NCBI GenBank assembly: GCA_039583875.1
Contig: CM077165.1
Location: forward strand, 78,604,757-78,668,756
Direction: 5' to 3'
Source: Platanthera guangdongensis
Lineage: Eukaryota > Streptophyta > Magnoliopsida > Asparagales > Orchidaceae
DNA length: 64,000 nucleotides
Shown here: one piece after another, positions 42,940 to 56,239 of the stretch
Numbering within the stretch: the stretch's first letter is position 1
Layout of the letters: every line of letters starts with the position of its first letter
Position numbers and translations under genes: made by a program
The notes under the pieces: generated by a model
Told to the model about the DNA's origin: nothing
What the model saw: the letters and a program-made list of their open reading frames with translations, nothing else
The model's database searches: none

Positions 42940-45639
42940 TACAATGTCCCGATTCGCACTAGGCCCCTCATTCGCATTTTTGAGTCAGGAGAGCTGACTT
43001 GGGTTCAGGGGTGTGCTGTTAACTGGGCTGCACTTGTAAATAGGAGGAGAAATCAGTCGAGCATAGGACACGAGTAGAGACACGGGCATGTCCCTAGCCG
43101 TATGGGAGAGGCCAGCTCTCAAGTTGACGACTCGAGTATGTCCAGAGAAGGACACGGGTAGTGACACGGGCGTGTCACTACCCATGTGAAATGACACGGG
43201 TAGAGACACAGGCGTGTCCCTACCTGTGTGTGTGTCAAGTTGACCTCGACAAAGCGTGTCGAGATCGACGAAATGTGTCGAGATCGACGAAATGTGTCGA
43301 GATCGACGAAATATATGACACGGGTAGAGACACTGGCGTGTCCCTACCCGTGTGTGTGTGCGTCGAGTTGAGCTTGTCGAAGCCTGTCGAGATCGACGAA
43401 GTGTGTCGAGATCGACTAAGTGTATGACATGGGTAGAGATGCGGGCGTGTCCCTACCCGTTTGTGTGTGTCAAGTTGAACTCGATTAAGTGTGTTGAGAT
43501 CGACGAAGTTTGTCGAGATCGACGAAAGGTGTGACACGGGTAGAGACACGGGCGTATCCCTACCCGTGTGTCTGTGTGTCGAGTTGAGTTTGTCGTGATG
43601 TACCCAGAGAAGGACACAACAAGGGAACACGACCGTGTCATGTGGACATGGGTGTGTCCCTACCCGTGTCGAGTGTTGAACCGACACTAAAACCGTCGTT
43701 GACGCTTCGCCCGAAGCAGGACACGGGTAAGGACACTGGCGTGTCCATACCCGTGTCACTTTTCATATATAAGGTTTGTGAAAATCCTAGCCATTTTCAG
43801 TCCTCATTCCAGCCATTTTTCCTGAGAGAAACTTCTGTAGAGAGGGGAAACTGCTGGAGCAAGTCGTGAGGGAGAAGATGCCGCCGAGAAGAGCTATACG
43901 ATCCTTGGCCGGAAATAGCGGAAATGCAGGAAATGAGGTGATCTTCCTCCCCTCTCCCTTGGTGCTAGATCTGTAAATATCTCGGTGAGATGTCAACTCA
44001 AAAGAGTCTAGACTAGTGAGATGGTGATTTCTCTAGGAAGATGCCATTCTAGGGCTTGTGCCCTAAGGCTAGTTGTGTCTTCAACCTCTCCAACCTTCTA
44101 CGTGAAGATGGGGTATGGTTTCATGAAGAATCATGGCTTCATGAGGGTGAATAAGGAAGGAGGAATTTCTGGAGATAATTTTGGAAGATCGATTTGAGGA
44201 GGAAGATGAACCGACGTCGTTCAATGCGCCTTAAGATGCGTGCAGAATTTGTGTTCTGCACGTAGCAATCTTCTTGGCCATTTCCAGGTGTGATATCGCC
44301 CGATCTAGGTTTTTGACTAAACACGAAAGTTTAATCCCTCGAAAATACCTTTCCAACGAGTGTTTTCATGAATTCAGGCAAAGTCAGTAGCCATGGGAAC
44401 GTCTGAACGAACTTGACATCCGGCAAACCATGCATGCAGAAATTGTTTTCTGTATGCAGTGGAATTCAATGCTAATTTCAAGTATGATACTATTGAATCT
44501 GGGTTGTGGTCTGAACATAAATGTTGTAACCCATGGAAAGACCTTTCCATTGAGGGGTTACATGCCTTCACCGGGTTCCTGTAGCTTCGGGAATCTCCGG
44601 TCGAAGCTGATGTCTAGATTTATCATGTACTTAAATTCTGGGTTTGGAATAAAATTGAATTTGGACTTGGTAGAGATAATGTTGCAAATTAACTTGAGGT
44701 TGTTGAACTCTTTTATGTTAATTATCTTAGTCCAATGAATGATGGTGCTTATTAGTTGGATTCCACATAATTGATTTGTGAAGTGAAGCGGTAGAGATAA
44801 TGTTGCAAATTAACTTGAGGTTGTTGAACTCTTTTATGTTAACTATCTTAGTCCAATGAATGATGATGTTTATTAGTTGGATTCCACATAATTGATTTGT
44901 GAAGTGAAGCATACATAAACGAAACAATTTGATAGAAATTTGTAGACTATTATAAATGCACATGATGATAATAACATGTTGAATCATTTGGGATGAAAGG
45001 TAGGATGATAACTTATGGCCATGTGTATAATTGTTTAACGGAATGAATTTAGTGTCCAATGCTTACAGTGTCGTCTCCCTACGGGTAGCATTGTGAAGGG
45101 ATGTAAGTGCGGTGTTGACCGTCACTAGTTGGGATTGTAAGGAGATGAGACAAGGTTGGATGGTTGGACTTGGTCCTCATGCTTTCTCTGAGGCTCCTTC
45201 CATGCCACAGTTATGTGGAATTTCATGCGATGTGAGTCGACATGCGGTATCGTAATCCTGGGTTGAGGATAGTGTGGCAGGTTTACGGGCTCGCCAATCA
45301 TCACACCAACGGGAGTTGATAGTTAGACTTTGGGCAATTGGGCTTGGTCCTCGGTGTTCACGTCATGGGGCTCCTTCCGTGCCAAGTGAACGGTTGGGCT
45401 GTGTCCTCGTGCTTACTTCTCAGGCCCCTTTCGGGTCACACAAGGCCAATTCGGGGTTGTGTTCTCGGTGCACATCTATCGGAGACCCCCGCTATGCCCT
45501 AGTACGCATGGGCTCCACTCTTGTGTTCTTAGTGTTGAGGCGTAAGGAGGCCTAGGTGAAGAAGTGTGGATACCCGCCTAGTAGTAGAGATGCCAGCTCT
45601 ACTGTCACCGCCTGGCCACGGCGGTTGATGCCTGAGATG
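42940..45639 (+). mobile_element. Tekay-P 3' LTR, end missing
   Basis: Starts TACAATGTCCCGATTCGC and follows the 5' LTR closely, including the palindrome array (43060-43760), TATA box (43766-43773) and the 120-bp duplication. It stops at the equivalent of about 37087. The sequence then jumps to the Athila-A LTR. Confidence 0.85.
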
Positions 45640-47902
45640 TTTGCAGCTTGGGTGCTTTTTGAGCGATGTAAGGAGATTTTCTCCCACTCCCTTTAGTATT
45701 TGCTTTAGCTTTTTGTAACTCTCTTTTTAGCTTAATAAAATTTGTAGATTTTCTCCCCTTATGTTGTATTGTTATGCATCTCAGTGCCCCTCTTTCAGTG
45801 ATCTTTTGTATCTTTGTTTTTCTCTTTAATATGGGTGTGTGTGTGTGTATGAGTTAAATTTGTTGTTTTTATGTTTTCAAATTATCAATTTGCTTTGTTT
45901 AGTTTCAGATTTTCTCAAACTTATTGGTTGTTATGATAGCTTTTCTTATTTTATCCCTTAGGTTTGTTTAAGTTTAGTTTTTTTTAGGAACTTTATACTC
46001 ATTTTTATGGTTTTATAAAAGTGTTTTAAATGTGGTTTTTATCTTTTTTTTACTTAGGTTTTTTAGCTTGTCAAACTTTTTATTCTTTTAAACCTATTTC
46101 CACTTGTTAAGCATTTTTATGAAATTATAAGAATGAAAAAGTTGTTTTAATTTTTGTAGCACTTTGATTTTTGCATTTATTTGAAAACCTTTTTGCTCCT
46201 TTAATTTTTATTTCTTCTTTTTATGCATTTTTAGCAAATTCTAAGAATAGAACTGTAATTGTTTAAATTATTCAATCACTTTATTTTTCTCTTTTTGTTG
46301 AGTGCATGTGTGTATGAGATAATATTTACAGCTTTCATTTCCCACCTACTCGTATGAGCAGGACTTCTCATTTCCAGCCTACTTGTTTGAGTAGGACTTG
46401 TCATTTTACTGCTTTCATTTCCCGTCTACTCGTTTAAGTAGGATTTGCAATTTACTACTTTCATTTCCCACCAACTCTTTTGAGTGGGACTTGTAATTTC
46501 TCGGCTACTCATTTGAGCAGGACTTGTAATTTACTGCTTTTATTTCTCGCCTACTCGTTTGAGTAGGACTTGTCATTTCCCGCAAATTCGTTTGAGTAGG
46601 ACTTGCAATTTACTGCTTTCATTTCCCGCCTACTCGTTTGAGTAGGATTTGTAATTTCCCGCCTACTCGTTTGAGTAGGACTTTCAATTTACTGCTTTCA
46701 TTTCCCACCTACTCACTTGAGTAGGACTTGTCATTTCCCGCCAACTCGTTTGAGTAGGACTTGTAATTTCCCGCCTACTCGTTTGAGTAGGACTTGTCAT
46801 TCCCCACCTACTCGTTTAAGTAGGACTTGTAATTTCCCGCCTACTCATCAGAGTATGACTTGTCATTTCCCGCCTACTCATTTGAGTAGGACTTGCATTT
46901 ACTGCTTTCATTTCCCACCTACTCATTTGAGTATGACTTGTAATTTCAATTATGTAATTTTCTCTTTTGTAACTTAGCTTTATCTTTTTATTATGGCTTT
47001 GGTTGAGTGCGTGCATTTTTTTAGTAAGCTCTTCTCTTTCTAATGTTAGGTTATTTTATGCCCTATTTTTGTAACCCTTCAGGGCTTAGTTTCGAACGCA
47101 CACCTCACAAAACTTATAAGTCATCCCCATCCCGATGAGTGGCTAATCGCTCTTAGCCCTCGGTATCGAAGAGCATTGGGATAATAAAAATCTTTTGTTT
47201 AAGAATTAAAGTTCTTCTTTTTCACTTAAATTAAAGAACTTAAGGTTTACCCCGGGTATACGACGTGTAACACCACATATCGATGTGTGGGCTCTATTTC
47301 TGTTATCAATATGCTAGCTAGCCGAGAGGCCGTGCATATGGACTGATCACCCTCGGGTAAAAAGAGTTTTCACACTAAACCTCAAGAGAGGTGCGGAATT
47401 CTTTTGGGTTAGGCTCCCCCCCTAATAGCTGGGGTCTTAGCGTAAAGCAGGCATTAAGAGGAATCCTTTGTCGAACGAGAGCTCGGTAGAATAGTCTTAA
47501 TGTTCACGTGAGTGATAGCCCTAGAGATAGGTGAGCTCATACTTGTGGAACCTCCACAGCGAAGTTGTCTTTAATTAATTTGAAACATAGGATCTCTAGT
47601 TATATAAAATTAATTTAGTCCTAACGTAATTCGATACCGAGCGTTATTTCTTCATCAATATTTTTCAGTCACTTTTCCGCATTTTGTTATAACTATCCTA
47701 GTTAGTTAGTTAATCTGACAACATTATTTTTTGATAAAATAATAGTCCTTCCGGGAGAAGTAGAGATAATCAACCCGCCCAAGGAAATATACGACCTCGA
47801 TATTCCCCCTAAATATCCTGTATTACTTGCGATAGGTGCACTTGCATTTCCTATTTGCGTCACTAATTAAATAAAAAGGTCGGGTGCCGCGAAGGTCCAT
47901 CA
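45640..47902 (+). mobile_element. Athila-A 5' LTR, second part
   Basis: Begins GCTTGGGTGCTTTTTGAG, matching the 3' LTR from about 55558, and ends ..GGTCCATCA before the primer binding site. About 340 bp of LTR corresponding to 55215-55555, including the TATA box, are absent from the 5' copy. Confidence 0.85.
46330..46940 (+). repeat. 33-bp palindrome-cored minisatellite (Athila-A 5' LTR)
   Basis: Units of CTACTCGTTTGAGTAGGACT followed by TGTCATTTCCCGC, mostly 33 bp, with occasional longer ones containing TTTACTGCTTTCATTT. The first 16 bases form a near-perfect palindrome. The same array is at 56240-56885 in the 3' LTR. The 87-codon open frame here (RTCNFPPTRLS repeats) is an artefact. Confidence 0.93.
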
Positions 47903-47908
47903 AGTTTT

Positions 47909-47926
47909 TGGCGTCATTGTTAGGGA
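47909..47926 (+). other. Athila-A primer binding site
   Basis: TGGCGTCATTGTTAGGGA, a decayed form of TGGCGCCGTTGCCGGGGA as in Athila-B. Confidence 0.8.
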
Positions 47927-48062
47927 GTCTTCGTGTTGTTATTTCGAATTCCGGAGTCTATTACTTTTACTTTTTTCCTGAAAAAAAATTTGTAATAAAC
48001 TTAAAAACTCTACTTAAAATCCAAAAAAAGAAGTTAATTATTTAGTATATATTTTAGGGTGT

Positions 48063-49666
48063 ATGACCCATGGACAACCTTCGGAGTCTGAAAGATTAGA
48101 TTTTGACCCTGAGATCGAATGCTCCCTTGTGCGTATTCGATCTCAATTCCAGAATCCCTCTTTGGACCCCGAAGAATCCGTCGGAAAACCCTCTACCGTT
48201 GTTATGGCCGACCTTATCCCAAACGCGATCGTAGAGCGTACAATTTCCTACTATGCCTGGCCAAACCTGGACGATACAGGCTCCAGTATTGTTCGTCCGA
48301 AGGTGGAGAACAATAATTTCGAAATAAAATCTATCGTTATTCAAATGATCCAAAAAGACATGCAGTTCGATGTACTGTCGGATGAGGACCCAAACGTCCA
48401 CTTATATAGTTTTTTAGAAATCTGTGATACATTTAAAATTAATGGCGTCACTGATGACGCCATTAGCTTGCGCCTTTTTCTATTTTCCTTAAAATACAAA
48501 GCTAAAGCATGGTTGAATTCCCTCACGCGAGGAAGTATCACCACTTGGGTCGAGCTTGCGAAACGGTTCTTAACGAAGTATTTTCTGCCCGCCAAAACTG
48601 TAAAGTTGCGGGCAGACATTTCTTCATTTTTGCAGAACGATCCAGAGTCTCTATTTAAGACTTGGGGGAGTTTTAAAAAGTTCCTCTGCAGTTGTCCACA
48701 CCACGCGCTGCCAGCGTGGTTGCTGTTCCAAATTTTTTACAACGGTCCTAACTATCAGACGAGTCAAGTGATTGATGCGGCTGCCAGGGGTACTCTGAAT
48801 AACAAGACCCCTGAGGCTGCCCAAGCTCTTATCGAAGAGATGGCCATGAATGCCTACCAGTGGAACGTCCCACAGTGACATCCCAAGCAAGCGACCGGCT
48901 CTTCGAAGTAGATGCCACTGCTCACTTAGCCCTTCAAGTTGAAAGGCTGACAAAGCAAGTGGCGGAGATGTCTGCTACCTCCCCCACTCGGCTTTGGGTG
49001 CTTCCCTCTAACGTCAGCGTAGTCGAAGATTTCGTAGACTATATGGGAAATTCGGGACGGCCTTCCTTCAACTCCAACAACAACCCTTATAGTAATCACT
49101 ATAATCCGGGTTGGAGGAACCACCCCAACTTCTCATGGAGCAATGCGAACAATGCGCCGCGCCAGCCCGATTCTTTTGCACACGGATTTTCGCCGCCTCC
49201 CCCTCTTCCAAAACCCTCTCCGATGGAGGAAATGTTTTCTAGATACATCGCGTCCAACGAGTCAAATATCCGGAACATCAACGGATCGCTAAAAAACTTA
49301 GAACTCTAGGTTGGACAGCTAGTGCAGATGATGTCCGAGCGCACGCTCGGGGCACTGCCTGGGAACAGAGAGCCCAATCCTCGGGAGAATATCAATGTTA
49401 TAGCCCTCTGTAGAGGAAAGGAGGTGGTCGATCCAAAAAGAATTGATCCTCAGGCCTCTTCCCCATTCTTCGGTTACGTTGCCTTTACCAATTTTAAACA
49501 AAAAAAAATTTTAAAAACGCCCTTACTGTATTCACATAAGTTAGAGAGTGAGCGTAAGAACAAGCAGTACAAAAAATTTAATATATTATTAGAACAAATT
49601 CATATTAATGTTCCCTTCTGCGAGGTAATCTCGCAAATGCCTAATTATGCAAAATATTTAAAATAA
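48063..49666 (+). pseudogene. Athila-A gag
   Basis: Frame 48063-48878 (272 codons with stop) encodes the Athila gag core: FEIKSIVIQMIQKDMQF, FLEICDTFKINGVTDDAI, FLFSLKYKAKAWLNSL, WVELAKRFLTKYFLP and FYNGPNYQTSQVIDAAARGT. A frameshift near 48870 moves the remainder into another frame (RLTKQVAEMSA; WRNHPNFSWSNANN; PPPPLPKPS; SLKNLEL). This is cut by one TAG at 49307-49309, where the family has LENQ, and continues to 49666. Gag forms the particle. No zinc knuckle is evident, in keeping with Athila gag. Confidence 0.88.
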
Positions 49667-49762
49667 CTTCTTTCTAATAAACAAAAATTAGAAAATATTT
49701 CGCATATCTCTCTCAACGTAGACTGCTCAACGACTATTACTAATAAGTTGCCACTAAAAAAA

Positions 49763-50330
49763 TGACCCTGGATGGTTTTCCATCTCGTGCCTTTTTGGCA
49801 ATATACTAGTAAAATACGTTCTAGCAGATTTAGGCGCGAGCATTAATTTGATGTCATTCTCGCACTTTAAAAAATTAGGTTTGAGCACTCCGAGTCCTAC
49901 AAAAATGTGTATCCAACTATCAGATCGCTTGGTTAAATTTCTCGTCGGGGTAGTGGAGGGTGTTCTTGTCTGAGTTAATAAGTTTATCTTTCTGGTAGAC
50001 TTCTTCATTTTATACATCGAGGAGGACACTGATGTACCAATTATACTTGGTCGCACGTTTCTCGCCACCTCCCACGCATTAATTGATGTGAGTAACGGTC
50101 GTCTCCTCCTTCGGGTAGGAGATGATGAGATTACTTTCTCTATTAATCCCTTAATAGGAGATTCATCATCGAACGATGACTTTTGTTATAATTTAGATAA
50201 CTATTTTGGAGATTGTTCTTCCCCTGTTTTCGAGTCTACCTTTTTAAACGATGATATTTTTGCGCCCGGAAACTTTAATTGCGATAAGCATGACTCTGCA
50301 AAATTATCTTTCAAACCATTTGGATAGAAA
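49763..50330 (+). pseudogene. Athila-A aspartic protease
   Basis: The active-site DLGASINLMS is at 49827 onward, in the form normal for Athila (DLGAS). Downstream are IILGRTFLATSHALIDVSNG and GDDEITFSINP, in the same frame. A TGA at about 49972 interrupts the frame. Confidence 0.85.
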
Positions 50331-50599
50331 GACATTAAAATTAAAAGCTCGTTAGAAGAACTGTCCTGCCTAAAGCTCAAACCATTACCCGAATCTCTCA
50401 AATACGCATTTTCGGGAAATATGATACACTTCCCGTTATCATGTCATCGCATTTGAGTTATTCGGAGACTTTCGATTTATTGGAAGTTTTGCTTAAACAT
50501 CGCCACGTAATTGCGTGGCAAATTTCGGATTTAAAAATGATTAACCCCTCTTTATGCACCCATAAGATTTTCCTTGATGATAATTGCCGCAAAAATATT

Positions 50600-51430
50600 T
50601 AGCCGTAGAGACTTATTAATCCAAACATGAAAGGCGTCATTAAAGCCGAAATCAGAAAATTATTAGATGTGGGTATTATTTATCCTATATCGGGCAGTGC
50701 ATGGGTTAGTCCCGTTCATGTCGTGCCCAATATGGTCGGTCTTACCGTAGTGGAAAATGAGCATAATGAACTCGTCCCAGCTCGTACTATTACGGGTTGG
50801 CGGGTGTGCATCGATTATAGAAAACTAAATGATGCCACCCGTAATGACCATTTCCCACTACATTTTTTAGACCAAATTCTGGAGGACTTATTTGGTCATC
50901 CATACTATTGTTTTCTCGATGGTTTATCAATATTTTTTTAAATCCCCATTTCCCCCGATGGCCAAGAGAAAACAACTTTTACCTGACCGTTTGGCACCAT
51001 CGCATACCGAAGGATGCCATTTGGTCTATGCAATGCGCCAGCAATATTCCAAATATGTGTGTTGGCGGTCTTTGGCGAGCTGGTAGGAGACATTATGAAA
51101 ATCTTTATGGATGACTTCTCTGTTTTCGGATGCTCATTCTCGACATGTCTTCGTAATTTAGATCGTGTCTTTCAGCGATGCGAGGACACGCATCTCGTTT
51201 TAAATTTTAAAAAGTGTAACTTTATGGTTCGAGAATGTTTGGTTCTTGGCAATATGATTTCACCTAAGGGGATGGAGTTCGATAACGCCAAGGTGGAAAT
51301 TATCAAAAGGCTTCCCCCGTCTTCTAACGTAAAATATATTAGGAGTTTCTTAGGCCACGTGGGCTTTTATTGGCGTTTCATTCAAGATTTTTCTAAAATA
51401 ACAAAGCCTCTTACTCGCCTCCTGTAAAAG
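50600..51430 (+). pseudogene. Athila-A reverse transcriptase
   Basis: First part (50627-50941): IRKLLDVGIIYPIS.SAWVSPVHVVP, GWRVCIDYRKLNDATRNDHFPL and YYCFLDG. A frameshift follows near 50935. Second part (51014-51427): MPFGLCNAPAIFQ and the catalytic FMDDFSVFG, which is intact, then CEDTHLVLNFKKCNFMV and FLGHVGFYWRFIQDFSKI. The gene ends in a stop at 51427 within LLxKE. Confidence 0.9.
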
Positions 51431-51489
51431 GAATCAAATTTTGTCTTTAGTAGCGAATGCGAGTCCTCTTTTAATTTTATAACACAAAA

Positions 51490-51835
51490 AACTTATCAAT
51501 TCACCCATTTTAGTGGCACCCGATTGGACCATTTCGTTCGCGATTATGTGCAACGCTAGTGATATTGTCGTAGGTATCGTTATTGACCAATGCATAAACA
51601 AATATTTTCATCATAGTTATTACGCTAGCAAGACGTTCACCTCCACACAAGGTAATTACACGACAACGGAAAAGGAACTTTTAGCCGTTGTTTTTGCATT
51701 TGATAAGTTTCACTCGTATATAACGCTTTGTAAAGTTATCGTATTTACTGACCACTCCGCCTTAAAATATTTCTTAGCTAAAACGGACACCAAGCCCCGC
51801 CTTCGTTGATGGATCCTCCTATAAAAGTTTGATTT
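51490..51835 (+). pseudogene. Athila-A RNase H
   Basis: Contains VAPDWTISFAIMCNASD, where the family has CDASD, so a metal-binding aspartate is lost. YYASKTFTSTQGNYTTTEKELLAVVFAFDKF and TDHSALKYF follow. Stops at 51807-51809 and about 51823 replace Arg and Gln codons. Confidence 0.87.
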
Positions 51836-52985
51836 GGAGATCTGGGATAAGAAGGGTGCGGAGAATTTAGCCGCCGATCACCCCTCCCGTTTAGAAAATC
51901 TATGTGCGGAAGCTCTCGTCGAATCTGACATAAATGACGGATTCCCCGAGGAGCACCTCCTTATCATAAATACTTTTTCGTCTTCCCCACCTTGGTTCAT
52001 AGATTTCACGAACTATTTAGTTGTGTGGGTGCTCCCAAAAGACTTTTCGAGCCAACAAAAGAAGAAATTCTTTTCTGACTTGAAAAGTTTCTTTTGGAAG
52101 GAGCCTTTTCTTTTTCGTATCTACGCAGACCAGGCGGTCTGAAGATGCGTCATGGGTATGGAGTGCACTCAAATACTCGGGCATTGCCACGAGGGTCCAG
52201 CTGGTGGGCATTATCAAGCTAATCGGACCACGTGGAAGGTGTTGGAGGCTGGATTTTTTGGCCCACTCTATTCAAAGACGCTCACAATTTTGTGCGCTCC
52301 TGCGATAGTTGTCAGCGGTCGGGTAACATCTCTTGTCGCGACGAGAAGCCCCAAAAATTATTTTTAGAGTGTGAAGTGTTCGATTTATGAGACATCGATT
52401 TTGTTGGCCATGCCTTCATCTTTTAAAAATAATTATATTTTAATAGGAAAGATTGGTCTGTCAAACTCGATGATGCGTTGTGGGCGTATCGTACGATATA
52501 TAAAACCACAATTGGTTGTTTGTCGTATCAATTAGATTATGGCAAAGCATGTCGTCTCCCCGTAGAACTAGAACATCACGGACTTTGGGCTGTAAAACTC
52601 ATAAATCTCGACGCTAACTTAGTTGCTCAAAATAGAAAACTGCAACTAAACGAGCTCAATGAATGGCATGCGAACGCTTACGAGAGCAATAAGTTCTAGA
52701 AGGAGCGTTCTAAGTTTTATCATGATCGAAAAATCAAGCCCTAAAAAATGTTTTCTCTGGGCGATCTTGTCCTTCTTTATAATTCACATCTTAGGCTTTT
52801 TCCGAGTAAACTAAAATCATGATGGTCCGGCCCCTTCAAAGTTGAAAAGGTTTGGCCATATGGGGTTGTACTCGTCTCCCACCCAGAAAAAGGCTCCTTT
52901 AAAGTAAACGGTCATCATTTGAAATTATATATAGCGGGCGATTCAATGGGTGGTAATATCAAAACCAAAACCCTCCTCGAAATAT
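51836..52985 (+). pseudogene. Athila-A integrase, core deleted
   Basis: Begins with the RNase H tail ([21 protein letters not shown]) and a linker with [21 protein letters not shown]. The HHCC finger follows around 52140-52330 (ILGHCHEGPAGGHY..). At about 52380-52445 the sequence jumps from the start of the core (DIDFVGH) to DDALWAYRTIYKTTIG, which lies after the catalytic glutamate. Most of the DDE core is therefore missing. The C-terminal domain is legible to about 52985 (LGDLVLLYNSHLRLFPSKLKS, WSGPFKVEKVWPYG). Confidence 0.87.
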
Positions 52986-54820
52986 AAACCCGACAAAATA
53001 GTCAAGCTACACGACTATAAACAAAGCGCTTCTGGGAGGCACCCCATCTTTATCTTTTTCGCTACTTCTTTACTTTTTCTTTGCTGATTTGTTCTTAACA
53101 ATGCAGGGTTCCTAATTGGGCCTCCCCGAGCACGTTTTAGTGAAGTTTCTACCCTCACTCTTTACTTTTGGTACATATTGCATTTAATTTCTTTCTTATT
53201 CCACATACTTATCTTGCAACATTGGGAAAAATGTTGGAATTAAGTATGGGGGTGTTTTCATGCTTTCTTTTCTGCACTTCTATTTTTTGTACTCCTAAAA
53301 ATTTTAAAAATACAGAAAAAAATATGAAAACAAAACAAAACAAAAAATTATAAAATGAAAACTCCGAAAACAATTTTTGTTTTATAATCAAAAATTTCAA
53401 AACAATTATAAAACAAAAATTCCAAAATTATTTAGTTTTACTTTGTAAATATTCTTTGTAAATATTTTCTATAAATATTTTTGTAAATATCTTTTTCTCT
53501 TTCTCGATTCCTTTCTTTCTCCTCTTTGTAAATAACTTTTATCACTTTCCTCTCTTGTAAATATTTGCTTATAAATCATAAAAATACAAAAAAATAGAAA
53601 ACAAAAAAAATTTAGTTCAAAAAAATATATCTTTTTCGCTTTTTTGTATGTATATATTAAGAAATAACTTCAAAATCCACAAAAAATTAATAACTCTAAA
53701 AAAATTCCAAAAAAAGAAAATAAATTAAAAATACAAAAAAATATGATAGCTCTAAAAATCCCAAAAACATTTATGAAACAAATAAATCAAATATACCATC
53801 TTTAACATTTTTGTTCTCCAAAAATCTTGTTACGAGTTTATTTATAAGCGAATTTTATTAATTCCTTGTTTACTATTCATTTATTAATTGGAGCTTGATA
53901 AATTTAAATATCCGGGGTTAAGTTTTAAAGAATATCTTATATTTTTTTTCTTAAGATAGGAGACTTGTTTTAGACACTACTTCTAATTTATTTAAAATAG
54001 AGACATGTGTATTATATTAGAAAAAATAACTATATACTTCAATTATTTTTACTTCAAGCTTTTAGAAACACAGGAATGTTCAATTTATCAAAATTATTCT
54101 CAAAAATAATTCTATTAAAATCTAGTTTTCTTTTTAAAAAAACAATTCTCCCCATATTTATCATGTCTTACTTGACATGATAAAATTTTTAACCTTAAAA
54201 GAACCTATGTCAATGGGAATAAAATTTCGTTCTGTAAACATATGCATCCAATATTTTAAAAAGATTATATATTACGGAGTAAGAGGATAAAATTCATTAC
54301 TCCTATACATATACATTGGGTTATATGAAGTTGTTCAAAAAAAATTTACATGTTATGGAAATTAAGATTTCATTTTCCTAAACATCAACATTCAAACAAA
54401 AAAATTTCATTAGAGGTTTGAGAAAAAAATACCTCACCTCTAAAACCAAAGCCGTCTTCATAAACCAACAAACCCCTTAGCCATATTCAATGATTCTAGA
54501 CATAATATAAAATCTTTGTGAGAGTATAATTTTTAAATTGCATTATTTCCTTTAAACTCTTATTAGCTAAAGTTTTTATAATTCCAATTTATTTATGTTA
54601 ACTAACGGTTACAGTTTTTGCTTGATATTTGGTGACTTTAAAAGTCTTTTTGGCCAAAACTTTTCCTCTATTTAAATCATTTTCATGATTTAGGACTTAA
54701 CTCTTATACCCCTGAAGCTTATTTTGATTTCTCTTTCAATTAATTCAAGCGGTAGCTGAATTTAGGATTTCTTTTTCATTATAAGTTTATCTCAAACTTT
54801 TGCTCTGGAATAGCAAAAGC
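52986..54820 (+). other. Athila-A 3' non-coding region
   Basis: AT-rich, with many A and T runs. No envelope-like ORF is visible. It contains an internal polypurine-tract-like sequence at 53240-53256 (TTAAGTATGGGGGTGTT). Confidence 0.65.
53240..53256 (+). other. Internal polypurine-tract-like copy in Athila-A
   Basis: TTAAGTATGGGGGTGTT, nearly the same as the terminal tract TTAAGTATGAGGGTATT at 54821-54837, about 1.58 kb upstream of it. Confidence 0.6.
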
Positions 54821-54837
54821 TTAAGTATGAGGGTATT
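54821..54837 (+). other. Athila-A terminal polypurine tract
   Basis: TTAAGTATGAGGGTATT directly before the 3' LTR start TGATGAG. Confidence 0.8.
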
Positions 54838-55489
54838 TGATGAGTTGTAAATATTCGTATTTTTAAGTACTTTATTTTGGTCTTTTTAGTTTATTTCATT
54901 ATTTTTAGTTAATTTTGCTCAATAAAATGTTCCTTTTTGTGTATACTCTTCTAACTTAGATTTATTTTATTTTCTAAAATTTTGCAGAAAAAAGTCGAAA
55001 AATCAAAGTACACGCCCGTGTCCCGCCCGACACGCCCGTGTCACGCCACCCACTCAACGCATCCAGCAAGCTAACCACACAATGCATCTGGCATGGACTC
55101 AAAGCCAGGAACATGCATGTGACATTGCCAACACGCACGTGCTTGGTTAGTGAGTTTTTAATCCCGTGAAAAATCATTTTATGTCGAAATCAAATAACTG
55201 ACAGATGTCCAGTCACGCCCGTATCATTCTGTGCATGCCCGTGACTGCCTCAACTTTCCAGACAAGACGTTGCCAGTGAGGCAAGGACTCAACACCTCCA
55301 GTACGCCTTCTCCAGTCATGCCCATCCTACATGCCTGTGTCATTTGGCGCATGCCCGTGACCTCCACGTGGAACTTCCAAAAGAGAGCTGAAGTCAACCT
55401 CTAATAACTATTATGCTTATACATCTGCCAGACCCGACACGCCCCCTGTCACAACCGTGCAAGGAGCGTGTAATCTCAAATTTTTTTCC

Positions 55490-55497
55490 TATAAATA
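55490..55497 (+). promoter_or_regulatory. TATA box of the Athila-A 3' LTR
   Basis: TATAAATA, about 45 bp downstream of the last ACACGCCC/CCGTG-type element. Confidence 0.6.
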
Positions 55498-56239
55498 GGA
55501 CTTTTCTATAAGAGCCAAGGGTTCAAAATTTTTGAACCATTTTGCTGCTACTATGCTGCTTGGGTGCTTTTGAGCTATGTAAGGTGATTTTCTCCCCCAC
55601 TCTTTAGTGTTTGCTTTAGCTTTTTGTAAATCTCTTTTTAGCTTAATAAAATTTGTAGATTTTCTCTTCTTATGTTTTATTGGAATTCATCTGAGTGCCC
55701 CTCTTCTAGTGATCTTTTGTATCTTTATTTTTCTCTTTAATATGGGTGTGTGTGTGTATGAGTTAGATTTGTTGTATTTATGTTTTCAAATTGTAAATTT
55801 GCTTAGTTTAGTTTTAGATTTTCTCAAACTTATTAGTTGTTATGATAGCTTTTCTTATCTTATCCCTAAGGTTTGTTTAGGTTTAGTTTTTTTAGGAACT
55901 TTATACTCATTTTTATGGTTTTATAAAAGTATTTTAAAAGTGGTATTTATCTTTTTTTACATAGGTTTTTTTAGCTTGTAAAACTTTTCATTCTTTAAAA
56001 CTATTTCCACTTTTTAAGCATTTTTATGAAATTATAAGAATGAAAAAGTTATTTTAATTTCTGTAGCACTTTGATTTTTGCATTTATTTGAAAACGTTTT
56101 TGCTTCTTTATTTTTTATTTCTTTTTTATGCATTTTTAGCAAATTCTAAGAATAGAAATGTAATTGTTTTAATTTTTCTATGACTTTGTTTTTCTCTTTT
56201 TGTTGAGTGAGTGTGTGTATGAGATAATATTTATTACTT

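Noticed and set aside
46330..46940. Regular 33-bp repeats resembling a CRISPR array
   Set aside because: There are no unique spacers; the whole unit repeats with drift. It lies inside a plant LTR and is duplicated in the partner LTR at 56240-56885.
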